Source of the DNA: a virus
IMG/VR virus record: IMGVR_UViG_3300027747_002867
Coordinates: 1 to 26,159 of that record
Length of the DNA stretch: 26,159 bases
Reading direction: 5' to 3' (one strand)
Both the position numbers and the translations under genes were made by a program. Below the pieces are notes generated by a model. It worked only from the letters and a program-made list of their open reading frames with translations, made no database searches and was not told the origin of the DNA. This document shows, piece after piece, positions 16,136-21,993 of the stretch. Position 1 is the stretch's first letter. The number at the start of each line of letters is the position of its first letter.

Positions 16136-17275
16136 ATGAGAATAAAAAATAGTAAAGATAAAAAGAAAAGAAAAATTAAAACTATTTTAAATGGAACTCA
16201 AGAGCTAAATCTAATTAGTGATTATGAAGAAGGGGTGGCTATATACGAATTAAGAAAAAAATATAATGTATCAAAAACTTACATTAGTAACATGTTCAAA
16301 TTGAGAAAAGTTAAGAAAAGAATAGATTGGTCAGCTATCAAACAGTGGACTATGGTTGATGATGTGGAAGCGATTGGAGAGGGGGCTCATGGGATTTATG
16401 CATTATTTTTTATAAATGTTTTAGATAGCAATAATATAAAACTATATATTGGTAGTAGTACAAATATTAAAACCAGATTAAAATGTCATCTTAGAGAGTT
16501 AAAAACAGATCAACATAAGTCTATAAATTTGTTAAATATATATAGAGATGATAATTATACTATGAGATATGCTATCATAGAGTTTTGTTCTGATAAAGAA
16601 ATTTTGCAGAAAGAGAATGAGTATCTGAGAAAATGGTCTGACAGTTGTTTGTTAAACAGATCCAAACCTACCAATAAGGAAGATGTGGGGCCTTGGCTGG
16701 AGGCTGTATTAAAAAATAAAGCATATAGAGATGGATACATAATTAATAATGAAACAGAGTGCAAGGAGAGTGTGAGCGTATCTAAGAGCGGATATGGTCA
16801 AGTAAAAGTAACTCTTGGGGGATCTGGTATTACAGGAAAAGGGGTAACAAAATATTTTACTAAACACCGGGTGGCCTTTTGGGAAAAGAATGGAAGTTAT
16901 CCAGAGTTAATAAGACATAAGTGTAGGAATAAGAAATGTTATAATCCTGATCATTTAGAGTCTGGGAATCATAGAGATAATAATTTGGATAATCGAGGGG
17001 ATTTTCCAGAAGTTTTTGAGAAAGTATGGTTAGAATTAAATGGAGATTTGGAAAAGTTAACAGAACATTTCTCTAGCAGGTGGAAAAGCTCTCAACTGTG
17101 GCGAGGTAAAGCAGTATCTTATTCTGTATATGACTGGGAGAAGAAGCTGGATCTAAGGAAAAAGTATCCAGAGGTGCTGGACGCTAATAGTGACAGAAGA
17201 TTTAGTTTGTCTTATCAGAAACTAGGAAGAAGTAGAAAGAAGAAACATAAGGGGCTACCTCCAAGGTTTAGCTAG
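16136..17275 (+). CDS. HTH + GIY-YIG + HNH fusion endonuclease, 379 aa
   Basis: Three parts in one chain. Residues about 20-60 (EEGVAIYELRKKYNVSKTYISNMF) are an HTH. Residues 86-162 are a GIY-YIG nuclease: GIY 86-88, YIG 104-106, R114 and a candidate catalytic Glu at 160 or 162. Residues about 218-285 are an HNH domain of the phage type: TKHRVAFWE with H244, then H261, C263, C268, N270-P-D-H273 and N282. The C-terminus is helical and basic (RSRKKKHKG). Homing endonucleases usually carry one nuclease class. The gene is AT-rich and stands alone between the exported protein and the early region, as a selfish insertion would. AGGAG precedes the ATG. Confidence 0.85.
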   Translation: MRIKNSKDKKKRKIKTILNGTQELNLISDYEEGVAIYELRKKYNVSKTYISNMFKLRKVKKRIDWSAIKQWTMVDDVEAIGEGAHGIYALFFINVLDSNNIKLYIGSSTNIKTRLKCHLRELKTDQHKSINLLNIYRDDNYTMRYAIIEFCSDKEILQKENEYLRKWSDSCLLNRSKPTNKEDVGPWLEAVLKNKAYRDGYIINNETECKESVSVSKSGYGQVKVTLGGSGITGKGVTKYFTKHRVAFWEKNGSYPELIRHKCRNKKCYNPDHLESGNHRDNNLDNRGDFPEVFEKVWLELNGDLEKLTEHFSSRWKSSQLWRGKAVSYSVYDWEKKLDLRKKYPEVLDANSDRRFSLSYQKLGRSRKKKHKGLPPRFS

Positions 17276-17366
17276 TACATTTATTTTAAAGTCTCCTTAC
17301 TATTTATAGACCTCCCGGCGTTTTTTATGATTCTTAAAAAATTGACCTATAAAATAGAAAAACCCC

Positions 17367-17556
17367 CTAAGTCTATATGAGACAATGACTTAGAAGCTAT
17401 TTACTACCAAAAATTTGACGTAAGTACTTATATAGCAATGACTTACGACGAGTTTTTGCTGAATTTTATCTATCTTATCAGAGCAAATGGTGTGCCAAAC
17501 TAAAATAAAAAATTTTGGCATGAATTTTGCACTAGAAACCTTACGAAAATGTAAGG
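17367..17556. repeat. Intergenic cassette 1 (H1-H2-H3-H4)
   Basis: H1: CTAAGTC (17367) / GACTTAG (to 17393). H2: CGTAAGT (17419-17425) / ACTTACG (17441-17447), followed by TTTTT at 17453. H3: inverted arms at 17482-17498 and 17515-17531; the right arm reads TTGGCATGAATTTTGCA, a sigma-54-type -24/-12 element (GG 17517-17518, GC 17529-17530), and the left arm gives the same on the minus strand. H4: CCTTAC-N6-GTAAGG (17539-17556), 11 nt before the -35. The gene-free stretch 17,276-17,366 before it shows nothing else convincing. Confidence 0.85.
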
Positions 17557-17567
17557 AAAGATTTTGA

Positions 17568-17595
17568 TTGACATTGAAGATGGAGATGGTATAAT
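17568..17595 (+). promoter_or_regulatory. Early promoter, cassette 1
   Basis: TTGACA (17568-17573), 16-bp spacer, TATAAT (17590-17595), followed by GTCGATATAAGA and an almost pure purine leader up to the ATG at 17632. Confidence 0.88.
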
Positions 17596-17631
17596 GTCGA
17601 TATAAGAGAAAAGGAAAAAGAGGAAAAGAAA

Positions 17632-17865
17632 ATGGAAAACATGATTGTGCTGAACACTGTGGCTGAACTGAGAGAATTTCTTGACAACACTAGCCTTTCC
17701 ACTTTGGTTGGTAGGGTTGCTTTTGCTTCCGATTTGCTGCAAAAGGTTCGTGAGAGTGGATACAACCAAATTTGCATCGATGAAGAATTGGGATTTATGG
17801 ATGATGGTGGTTGGATCGAAGTGGATGAAGTTGGATATGTTGTGGATGATTTTGCAATCAACTGA
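17632..17865 (+). CDS. Unknown early protein, 77 aa
   Basis: Acidic, soluble, probably alpha-helical in the first half (VAELREFLDN, VGRVAFASDLLQKVRE) with an Asp-rich C-terminal half (DEELGFMDDGGWIEVDEVGYVVDDF). No known motif. It stands alone between two promoters. The ATG at 17632 is preceded by GAGGAAAAGAAA; a second ATG three codons on (MIVLNT) is possible. The more GC-rich codon use, compared with the 16,136 gene, is shared by the early genes that follow. Confidence 0.75.
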   Translation: MENMIVLNTVAELREFLDNTSLSTLVGRVAFASDLLQKVRESGYNQICIDEELGFMDDGGWIEVDEVGYVVDDFAIN

Positions 17866-17874
17866 GGGGTCAAA

Positions 17875-17931
17875 CCTTACGGTATTGTAAGGAAACTTTT
17901 CGCTTGCAAGTTCAAGAATGTCTGGTATAAT
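17875..17931 (+). promoter_or_regulatory. H4 hairpin and early promoter, cassette 2 (minimal)
   Basis: CCTTAC-ggtatt-GTAAGG (17875-17892) begins 9 nt after the previous stop. It is followed by TTGCAA (17904-17909), a 16-bp spacer and TATAAT (17926-17931), then GTCGATATAAGA. No H1, H2 or H3 here. Confidence 0.85.
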
Positions 17932-17975
17932 GTCGATATAAGAGTAAGAGAAGAAAAAGAAAAGAGAGAATGAAA

Positions 17976-18179
17976 ATGGAAAAGGTTATGAGTGTCAATG
18001 GTTTCATCGGTTCGCTTCCCAAGATTCGCAAGCGTAAGATTTGGAGTGTCATCATTGACGGAAAGATTGTTCAAGGCGTGAGTGCCTCTGATAATCGTAA
18101 GGAAAGTGCACAAGCGTATATCGCTAGCAAGTACCCTGGTCAAGTGTTCACCCTCAAGTTCGTTGAGTGGAGAATCTGA
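17976..18179 (+). CDS. NGFI-LPKI family early protein, 67 aa (paralogue 1)
   Basis: Small basic protein with SVNGFIGSLPKI at the N-terminus, a VIIDGKIVQGVSA beta strand pair, DNRKESAQAYIASKY helix and a VFTLKFVE strand. It is clearly paralogous to the 74-aa protein at 20,313 (SINGFIATLPKI, DNRKSSAQAYI, KY-x-GQ-x-x-TL). The ATG at 17976 is chosen over 17970 because GAGAG then has 7-nt spacing and the two paralogues align from residue 1. Function unknown. An alpha/beta fold resembling a small nucleic-acid-binding domain is possible. Confidence 0.78.
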   Translation: MEKVMSVNGFIGSLPKIRKRKIWSVIIDGKIVQGVSASDNRKESAQAYIASKYPGQVFTLKFVEWRI

Positions 18180-18211
18180 ACACTAGTATAGTAGTGAACA
18201 AAGATTTGACG

Positions 18212-18403
18212 TAAGTCCTTGCTGCTAAAGGACTTAGGAAAAATTTTCGGCGCCAAAATCGACGTAAGTGCTTATGCTGCAATGACTTACAACGAGTTTT
18301 TCTTAAATACTACCTATCTTACCAATAGCAAATGCTATGCCAATCAAGAAAAAAGTTTTTTGGCATGCAATATGCTCATGAGAAACCTTACGATATTGTA
18401 AGG
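18212..18403. repeat. Intergenic cassette 3 (H1-H2-H3-H4)
   Basis: H1: TAAGTCCTT (18212-18220) / AAGGACTTA (18228-18236), perfect 9-bp stem. Linker: an AATTTT/AAAAT-type stem around CGGCGCC. H2: CGTAAGT (18263) / ACTTAC (to 18290), T run 18297-18301. H3 arms 18327-18343 and 18360-18376 (right arm TTGGCATGCAATATGCT, one base off the -12 consensus). H4: CCTTAC-gatatt-GTAAGG (18386-18403). Confidence 0.88.
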
Positions 18404-18412
18404 TTCAAGCCA

Positions 18413-18440
18413 TTGACGCTCACAAGCCGATATGTATAAT
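18413..18440 (+). promoter_or_regulatory. Early promoter, cassette 3
   Basis: TTGACG (18413-18418), 16-bp spacer, TATAAT (18435-18440). The downstream GTCGATATAAGA element is absent; the sequence reads ACAGACATGAGAACG instead. Confidence 0.82.
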
Positions 18441-18479
18441 ACAGACATGAGAACGAACGACAAAGAAAAGGGTATGAAA

Positions 18480-18659
18480 ATGAAGATTGGTGATTTTGTT
18501 TTTGCAGAATACGATAACGGTGAAATCGTCAATGGGGAAGTGGTGAACGTTCGCAACTTTGGTGAACGTGTTCTCTTGACGGTAAAGGCTGAGCAAGGGT
18601 TTCGGTCGATCTATCTTGACAAGTGCATCACGTTTGACCACATGCAAGCCGCTAACTAA
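18480..18659 (+). CDS. Small beta-barrel-like early protein, 59 aa
   Basis: MKIGDFVFAEYDNGEIVNGEV then VLLTVKAEQGFRSIYLDKCITF reads as a five-strand SH3/KOW-like barrel (IGDFV-x-A, G-x-V-V-x-V, L-x-x-CITF). The frame is open from further upstream, but that overlaps the promoter. The ATG at 18480 has AAGGG 7 nt upstream, whereas 18474 would leave only 1 nt. First of three closely spaced genes. Function unknown; a nucleic-acid or protein-binding adaptor is possible. Confidence 0.7.
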   Translation: MKIGDFVFAEYDNGEIVNGEVVNVRNFGERVLLTVKAEQGFRSIYLDKCITFDHMQAAN

Positions 18660-18673
18660 CAAAGGGCAAAGCA

Positions 18674-18823
18674 ATGAAAACGATCTACTGGAATACTTCG
18701 AATCGTGCTGGTGATCGGTATGAGGTATGGTATGGTGGTGTGGTAATCGCTCGACATATCACGTTTAATGAATGTTGGGCACTTGTCGAATCTCTCCAAG
18801 CAAAACAAGAGGCTATCGTATGA
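18674..18823 (+). CDS. Unknown small protein, 49 aa
   Basis: ATG at 18674 with AAAGGG 7 nt upstream; stop at 18821-18823. The sequence begins MKTIYWNTSNRAGDRYEVWY and ends LQAKQEAIV: a beta hairpin (YEVWYGGVVIARHI) followed by a helix (FNECWALVESLQAKQE), a compact beta-beta-alpha fold. It overlaps the next gene by ATGA. No known family recognised. Confidence 0.65.
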   Translation: MKTIYWNTSNRAGDRYEVWYGGVVIARHITFNECWALVESLQAKQEAIV

Positions 18824-18912
18824 TCGTTGTAGACTTGATCGCCTGTACACTACTCACTGTACTCATGTATAGGTTCTTTGTGGTCGTTGGAGAACTGTAC
18901 GAAACGCTATAG
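18820..18912 (+). CDS. Tiny membrane protein, 30 aa
   Basis: ATG overlaps the previous stop (ATGA), so translation is probably coupled. The 30 residues start MIVVDLIACTLLTVLMYRFF and form one hydrophobic segment with an acidic end (GELYETL). Single-pass inner-membrane microprotein, one of five in this early region. Function unknown. Confidence 0.55.
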   Translation: MIVVDLIACTLLTVLMYRFFVVVGELYETL

Positions 18913-18942
18913 CTATACGCTTGTACAGTATACCGAACAATT

Positions 18943-19136
18943 CGACGTAAACCCTTACTGCTAAAGGACTTGCGACGAATTTGCGGCGCAAAATTTGACG
19001 TAAGTGCTTACGTAGCAACAACTTACGACGAGTTTTTCTAGAATCCTTTCTATCTTACCATAGCAAATGCTGTGCCAAACTAGAAAAAGTTTTTTTGGCA
19101 TGATATTTGCTGTACGAACCTTACGAAATTGTAAGG
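18943..19136. repeat. Intergenic cassette 4 (H1-H2-H3-H4)
   Basis: H1 (about 18943-18976): CCTT (18953-18956) / AAGG (18964-18967) inside TTCG/CGAA outer bases. Linker stem ATTTGC-ggc-GCAAAAT. H2: CGTAAGT (18999) / ACTTACG (19021-19027), T run 19033-19037. H3 left arm AGCAAATGCTGTGCCAA (19062-19078), right arm TTGGCATGATATTTGCT (19095-19111; GG 19097-19098, GC 19109-19110). H4 19119-19136 (CCTTAC-gaaatt-GTAAGG). This is the best-formed copy. Confidence 0.88.
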
Positions 19137-19147
19137 AAACTTTTCGC

Positions 19148-19175
19148 TTGCAACCTGAATATCCTTTGGTATAAT
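19148..19175 (+). promoter_or_regulatory. Early promoter, cassette 4
   Basis: TTGCAA (19148-19153), 16-bp spacer, TATAAT (19170-19175), then GTCGATATAAGA and a purine-rich leader with AAAGGG before the ATG. Confidence 0.87.
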
Positions 19176-19213
19176 GTCGATATAAGAGAAAAGAGAAAGA
19201 AAAGGGTATAAGA

Positions 19214-19408
19214 ATGGAAAAGACAGTGTTTTACGTTTCCGATTGCTGTAATGCTGAAAGCAATGTCGATCATGAGATTTGCTCCCAGTGCGGTGAACAC
19301 TGCACGATCATTGTGGACGACAGCATCGAAGCCGACTACATTCCCGGCCTTGACGATGGCGAATGGGATAGCGACGAGGATTTTTGCGGCGAAGAAGACT
19401 TTGCCTGA
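19214..19408 (+). CDS. Zinc-ribbon-like acidic protein, 64 aa
   Basis: VSDCCNAESNVDHEICSQCGEHC contains Cys at 11, 12, 22, 25 and 28, a CC ... CxxCxxxC pattern as in small phage zinc ribbons. The C-terminal 30 residues are very acidic (DDGEWDSDEDFCGEEDF). GGG lies 7 nt before the ATG, as in neighbouring leaders. A zinc-stabilised knuckle with an acidic tail could bind host transcription or DNA proteins; this is inference. Its stop lies 1 nt before the next H4 hairpin. Confidence 0.72.
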   Translation: MEKTVFYVSDCCNAESNVDHEICSQCGEHCTIIVDDSIEADYIPGLDDGEWDSDEDFCGEEDFA

Positions 19409-19409
19409 A

Positions 19410-19466
19410 CCTTACGGTATTGTAAGAAAACTTTTTGCTGGACATTGAAAAACTGTTTGGTATAAT
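19410..19466 (+). promoter_or_regulatory. H4 hairpin and early promoter, cassette 5 (minimal)
   Basis: CCTTAC-ggtatt-GTAAGa (19410-19427; 5-bp stem) directly after the stop, then TGGACA (19439-19444), a 16-bp spacer and TATAAT (19461-19466). The start-region element is a variant here (GCACACATAAGAG). Confidence 0.8.
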
Positions 19467-19507
19467 GCACACATAAGAGAACGATAGAACCTAAGAAAGA
19501 AAAGAAA

Positions 19508-19885
19508 ATGAAAACCAAGTTCCCCATCATTGAAAATGCCAAGCGTCAAGCCCGAATGATCTTCAAGGGTATTGCAATCCCTATGCTGGTCGAAATCCCC
19601 GATGATCGAATCACGGAAGATACCGATTACGTCTATGGTGTGGATGATCAGAAGCGTTACGTTGTGAGCGAAAAGGTAATCAAGTTCAATCGTACTGCCT
19701 TGAAGAATCTTGGCAAAGTTCGCAAGGAAAAGGTTGACCCCCGCTACGCAGGGGGTGAGGATACCATGATCGTTCCGGTTGGCAAGCCGGGAAGCCGTGA
19801 ACGTGTTGAGGAACTAGCCAAGCAGTATGGTGCGGTCGCTCATCTGGAACTTAGCCCGTTCAGCTTCAAGGGAGAGGATGAATGA
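19508..19885 (+). CDS. Unknown early protein, 125 aa
   Basis: Basic N-terminal half (MKTKFPIIENAKRQARMIFKG) with an AIPMLVEIPDDR strand, a central DTDYVYGVDDQKRYVVSEKVIKFNR and a C-terminal helix (GSRERVEELAKQYGAVAHL). No motif recognised; alpha/beta and soluble. GC content and codon choice are higher than in the late genes. Its stop overlaps the next gene (ATGAATGA). The leader is purine-only apart from one CC. Confidence 0.72.
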   Translation: MKTKFPIIENAKRQARMIFKGIAIPMLVEIPDDRITEDTDYVYGVDDQKRYVVSEKVIKFNRTALKNLGKVRKEKVDPRYAGGEDTMIVPVGKPGSRERVEELAKQYGAVAHLELSPFSFKGEDE

Positions 19886-20022
19886 ACGATTGTACACTAG
19901 TATACGACGTTATACAGGATCGTGAGCGTTGGGTGAGGGATACATATGTACACTTGTATCCTAAGCTCTACCTACCCGTTTGGGTGGGTACTGAACGAAT
20001 ATACAGACGACGCAAAACTTGA
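19882..20022 (+). CDS. Unknown small protein, 46 aa
   Basis: ATG overlaps the previous stop. The protein begins MNDCTLVYDVIQDRERWVRD and ends ERIYRRRKT: aromatic and basic, without a membrane segment. Its TGA lies inside the TTGACGTAA that opens the next cassette, so the cassette supplies its stop. Short and without homologue known to me, so coding status is moderately sure. Confidence 0.5.
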   Translation: MNDCTLVYDVIQDRERWVRDTYVHLYPKLYLPVWVGTERIYRRRKT

Positions 20023-20175
20023 CGTAAACCCTTGCTACCAAAGGACTTATGACGAATTTTCGGCGCAAAATTTGACGTAAGTGCTTATGCTGTAAAGACT
20101 TATGACAAATCCTCATAGCAAATGCTGTGCCATGATTTTTGGCATGATAATTGCACGTAGCAAATACTGTGCCAA
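20023..20175. repeat. Intergenic cassette 6 (H1-H2-H3 with extra arm, no H4)
   Basis: H1: 20023-20051 (CCTT ... AAGG). Linker stem AATTTT-cggcgc-AAAATT. H2: CGTAAGT (20076) / ACTTAtG (to 20104). H3 left arm 20117-20133, shortened spacer, right arm TTGGCATGATAATTGCA (20139-20155; GG 20141-20142, GC 20153-20154), then a second left arm AGCAAATACTGTGCCAA (20159-20175). H4 is missing. The rest up to the promoter is AT-rich, with an unpaired TTGACA at 20213. Confidence 0.85.
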
Positions 20176-20238
20176 TCGTACTCAAAATTACGAAAAGTTT
20201 TGTCAAAATTTCTTGACAATATTCTTGGAATTTTTCTC

Positions 20239-20266
20239 TTGCAATCTAAAGAATCGATGGTATAAT
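20239..20266 (+). promoter_or_regulatory. Early promoter, cassette 6
   Basis: TTGCAA (20239-20244), 16-bp spacer, TATAAT (20261-20266), then GTCGATATAAGA and a leader of almost only A and G up to the ATG at 20313. Confidence 0.87.
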
Positions 20267-20312
20267 GTCGATATAAGAAGTAAGAGAGAAAGAAAGAAAG
20301 AGAAAAAGAAAA

Positions 20313-20537
20313 ATGGAAAAGAATACTAGCATCAACGGTTTCATCGCTACCCTTCCTAAGATTGTCGAAAAGAAAGTTTGGAAAGTGACCGATCAAGATG
20401 GTACGGTTGTTCAGTATGTTGGTGCTACCGATAATCGGAAAAGTTCTGCACAAGCGTACATTGACCAAAAGTATGTTGGTCAAAATCTTACCCTGACGTT
20501 TTCGCACTTCAAGGGATTGATGACCCTCCCCCGATAA
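20313..20537 (+). CDS. NGFI-LPKI family early protein, 74 aa (paralogue 2)
   Basis: TSINGFIATLPKI, then VWKVTDQDGTVVQYVGATDNRKSSAQAYIDQKYVGQNLTLTF, matches the 67-aa protein at 17,976 through most of its length; the last 10 residues (KGLMTLPR region) are its own. It has the same promoter type. The two copies lie about 2.3 kb apart with different neighbours, as expected if a gene and its cassette were copied together. The stop lies inside the CCCCC/GGGG hairpin of the next promoter. Function unknown. Confidence 0.78.
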   Translation: MEKNTSINGFIATLPKIVEKKVWKVTDQDGTVVQYVGATDNRKSSAQAYIDQKYVGQNLTLTFSHFKGLMTLPR

Positions 20538-20572
20538 GAGGGGATTGACAACGCGGAAAAGTTTGATAGAAT
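20529..20572 (+). promoter_or_regulatory. CCCC/GGGG hairpin promoter (type B), first copy
   Basis: CCCC (20529-20532) and GGGG (20540-20543) flank a 7-nt loop GATAAGA. Directly after come TTGACA (20545-20550), a 16-bp spacer holding GGAAAAGTTTG and TAGAAT (20567-20572). The same arrangement recurs at 21,929. Confidence 0.82.
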
Positions 20573-20598
20573 TTTGGAAAGAGAAAGAGAGAAAGAAA

Positions 20599-20796
20599 AT
20601 GAATTTTGGATACGAAACTTGGCATACGATGAAGTTTGGCAATACCACTGCAACCTTCAAGGTTTATCCTAGTGGTTCCTTCGTGATTCAGACCATCCTG
20701 CGTGATGGAAAGAATGTTACCGATAGCCTCTTGGCTAATCGTAGTATCTCTGGATTGATTCGGTTCAATGTCGCCAATAATCTTATCAAGTATTGA
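20599..20796 (+). CDS. Unknown early protein, 65 aa
   Basis: Starts MNFGYETWHTMKFGNTTATF, with strands FKVYPSGSFVIQTI and a C-terminal helix (GLIRFNVANNLIKY). The frame is open from 20545, but that lies in the promoter. The ATG at 20599, after a purine-only GAGAAAGAGAGAAAGAAA leader, is the start. First of four genes in this unit. Function unknown. Confidence 0.7.
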   Translation: MNFGYETWHTMKFGNTTATFKVYPSGSFVIQTILRDGKNVTDSLLANRSISGLIRFNVANNLIKY

Positions 20797-20806
20797 AAGA
20801 ATTCTA

Positions 20807-20920
20807 ATGATTACAGCTATTGAATATGTTCAACTGTTTGCTCTGATTGCTGGGTGTGCTTTTATCACCTATACTGTGCATGAAGTGGGTAATGCTATTC
20901 ATTCCATGCTGAACGACTAA
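20807..20920 (+). CDS. Small membrane protein, 37 aa
   Basis: ATG at 20807, stop 20918-20920. The N-terminal 24 residues (MITAIEYVQLFALIAGCAFI and on) form one membrane segment; the rest (HEVGNAIHSMLND) is hydrophilic and helical. Shine-Dalgarno weak. Function unknown. Confidence 0.55.
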   Translation: MITAIEYVQLFALIAGCAFITYTVHEVGNAIHSMLND

Positions 20921-20941
20921 TTCCATAAGAAAGAAAACAAT

Positions 20942-21259
20942 ATGACACACTATGAAGCAGTGAAAATGGTTCGTGGTAAGACTAATAAGGATACTCGCAA
21001 GGTTGGTAACAATACCTATGCTGAAATTCTTCCTGATGGTAGCGTAGGCATCATGCTGCATAGTACCTATGTGGTAAAGATTCATCCTGACAATAGTGCT
21101 ACCCTCAATAGTGGGGGTTGGCATACTGCAACAACTAAGGATAGAATCAACCAGTATTCGCCCGTGCGAGTATATCAACGCAAGGGAGAATGGTATCTGG
21201 AGAGTGGCCTAGAGTATGAAGATGGTATGGTTGTGGCTGATAACAATCTGATCTACTAA
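20942..21259 (+). CDS. Widespread phage protein (LNSGGW-TTKDRIN family), 105 aa
   Basis: Contains RKVGNNTYAEILPDGSVGIM, LHSTYVVKIHPDNSATLNSG, GWHTATTKDRINQY and later VYQRKGEWYL. This pattern is a recurrent unnamed family in phages and their hosts, recognised by LNSGGW followed by TTKDRIN. Its activity is not known to me. It is a beta-rich, soluble protein in the middle of a four-gene unit. Confidence 0.78.
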   Translation: MTHYEAVKMVRGKTNKDTRKVGNNTYAEILPDGSVGIMLHSTYVVKIHPDNSATLNSGGWHTATTKDRINQYSPVRVYQRKGEWYLESGLEYEDGMVVADNNLIY

Positions 21260-21272
21260 ACAAAGGAAACAA

Positions 21273-21461
21273 ATGTTCACTACAGAAAATACTCCGCGAT
21301 ATGGGCAAACCGTGATGCACCGCTCTAAGGTTGTTACTGTACGTTCGTTCATGGGTGTGCTTGCGGATGCTGTATATGGTACGGCAAATGCGTGGGCATC
21401 TGTACAGGATGAGGATGGGAACGTATACAACTGTTCACTATATGAGCTGAGTCCGACGTAA
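21273..21461 (+). CDS. Small beta-rich protein, 62 aa
   Basis: AAAGGAAACAA precedes the ATG. PRYGQTVMHRSKVVTVRSF, then WASVQDEDGNVYNCSLYEL, resembles a small SH3-like barrel, as in the 59-aa and 57-aa proteins nearby. Its TAA stop is formed by the ACGTAA that opens the next H1 hairpin, so the repeat abuts the coding end. Function unknown. Confidence 0.7.
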   Translation: MFTTENTPRYGQTVMHRSKVVTVRSFMGVLADAVYGTANAWASVQDEDGNVYNCSLYELSPT

Positions 21462-21640
21462 ACCCTTGCTGCCAAAGGACTTAGGACAAGGCGGGCGCGC
21501 CACGCTCGACGTAAGTGCTTATGCTGCAACGACTTACGACAAATCATCATAGCAAATCCTATACCAGTTTTTTTGGCATGAAAATTGCATAGAGCAAATG
21601 CTGTGCCAAAACCAATCATGAACCTTACGAAATTGCAAGG
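21456..21640. repeat. Intergenic cassette 7 (H1-GC linker-H2-H3 with extra arm-H4)
   Basis: H1: 21456-21485. Linker is GC-rich and holds the palindrome GGCGCGCC (21494-21501). H2: CGTAAGT (21510) / ACTTACG (to 21538), here without a T run. H3 left arm degenerate (21551 on), right arm TTGGCATGAAAATTGCA (21573-21589; GG 21575-21576, GC 21587-21588), second left arm AGCAAATGCTGTGCCAA (21593-21609). H4: CCTTAC-gaaatt-GcAAGG (21623-21640), one mismatch. Confidence 0.85.
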
Positions 21641-21662
21641 AAACTTTTTCTGGTCTACCCTA

Positions 21663-21691
21663 TTGACATTGGACGATAATTATGGTATAAT
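21663..21691 (+). promoter_or_regulatory. Early promoter (type C), cassette 7
   Basis: TTGACA (21663-21668), 17-bp spacer starting TTGGACGATAAT, TATAAT (21686-21691), then GATAGGACAAGAAAG. Shares the spacer sequence with the promoters at 23,088 and 23,330. Confidence 0.87.
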
Positions 21692-21719
21692 GATAGGACA
21701 AGAAAGAAAAGGAATGAAA

Positions 21720-21938
21720 ATGAGAAAGCCTCCAAAAAGTTCGACCGTCAAGGGTAAGATCAACGCCTATGCCTACAAGTGTGGATTTTCGTTCCACCCC
21801 CAAAATGATGGGACGTATGCTCTGTTCGACATTCACATGGGATACTACGTTTGCCGTGGTTCGCATGATCGTGTTGTCCAGTTTGTTATCGATGAATTGT
21901 GGGCAAAATATTATCGCTCACAACCGACCCCCGTATAA
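21720..21938 (+). CDS. Unknown basic early protein, 72 aa
   Basis: Starts MRKPPKSSTVKGKINAYAYK, continues FSFHPQNDGTYALFDIHMGYYVCRG and ends in a helix (HDRVVQFVIDELWAKYY). This layout (strand, DGTYALFD hairpin, helix) recalls small phage proteins with a swapped-hairpin or RHH-like fold, but no family is assigned. AAGG lies 7 nt before the ATG at 21720; the ATG at 21714 is too close to it, and upstream in-frame codons lie in the promoter. Confidence 0.72.
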   Translation: MRKPPKSSTVKGKINAYAYKCGFSFHPQNDGTYALFDIHMGYYVCRGSHDRVVQFVIDELWAKYYRSQPTPV

Positions 21939-21973
21939 GAGGGGTTGACAGTGGTGGAAAAGTTTGGTAAAAT
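21929..21973 (+). promoter_or_regulatory. CCCC/GGGG hairpin promoter (type B), second copy
   Basis: CCCC (21929-21932) / GGGG (21941-21944), loop GTATAAGA, then TTGACA (21945-21950), a 17-bp spacer again containing GGAAAAGTTTG and TAAAAT (21968-21973). The hairpin spans the stop codon of the gene before. Confidence 0.8.
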
Positions 21974-21993
21974 AATTGAAACAGGAAAACAAG

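Noticed and set aside
17301-17308. T4-type late promoter TATAAATA on the minus strand
   Set aside because: Would transcribe only antisense through the 16,136 nuclease; no other late gene start carries this box.
20213-20245. Extra promoter TTGACA upstream of 20,239
   Set aside because: No -10 at a proper distance; the TTGCAA/TATAAT pair 16 bp apart just downstream is better.
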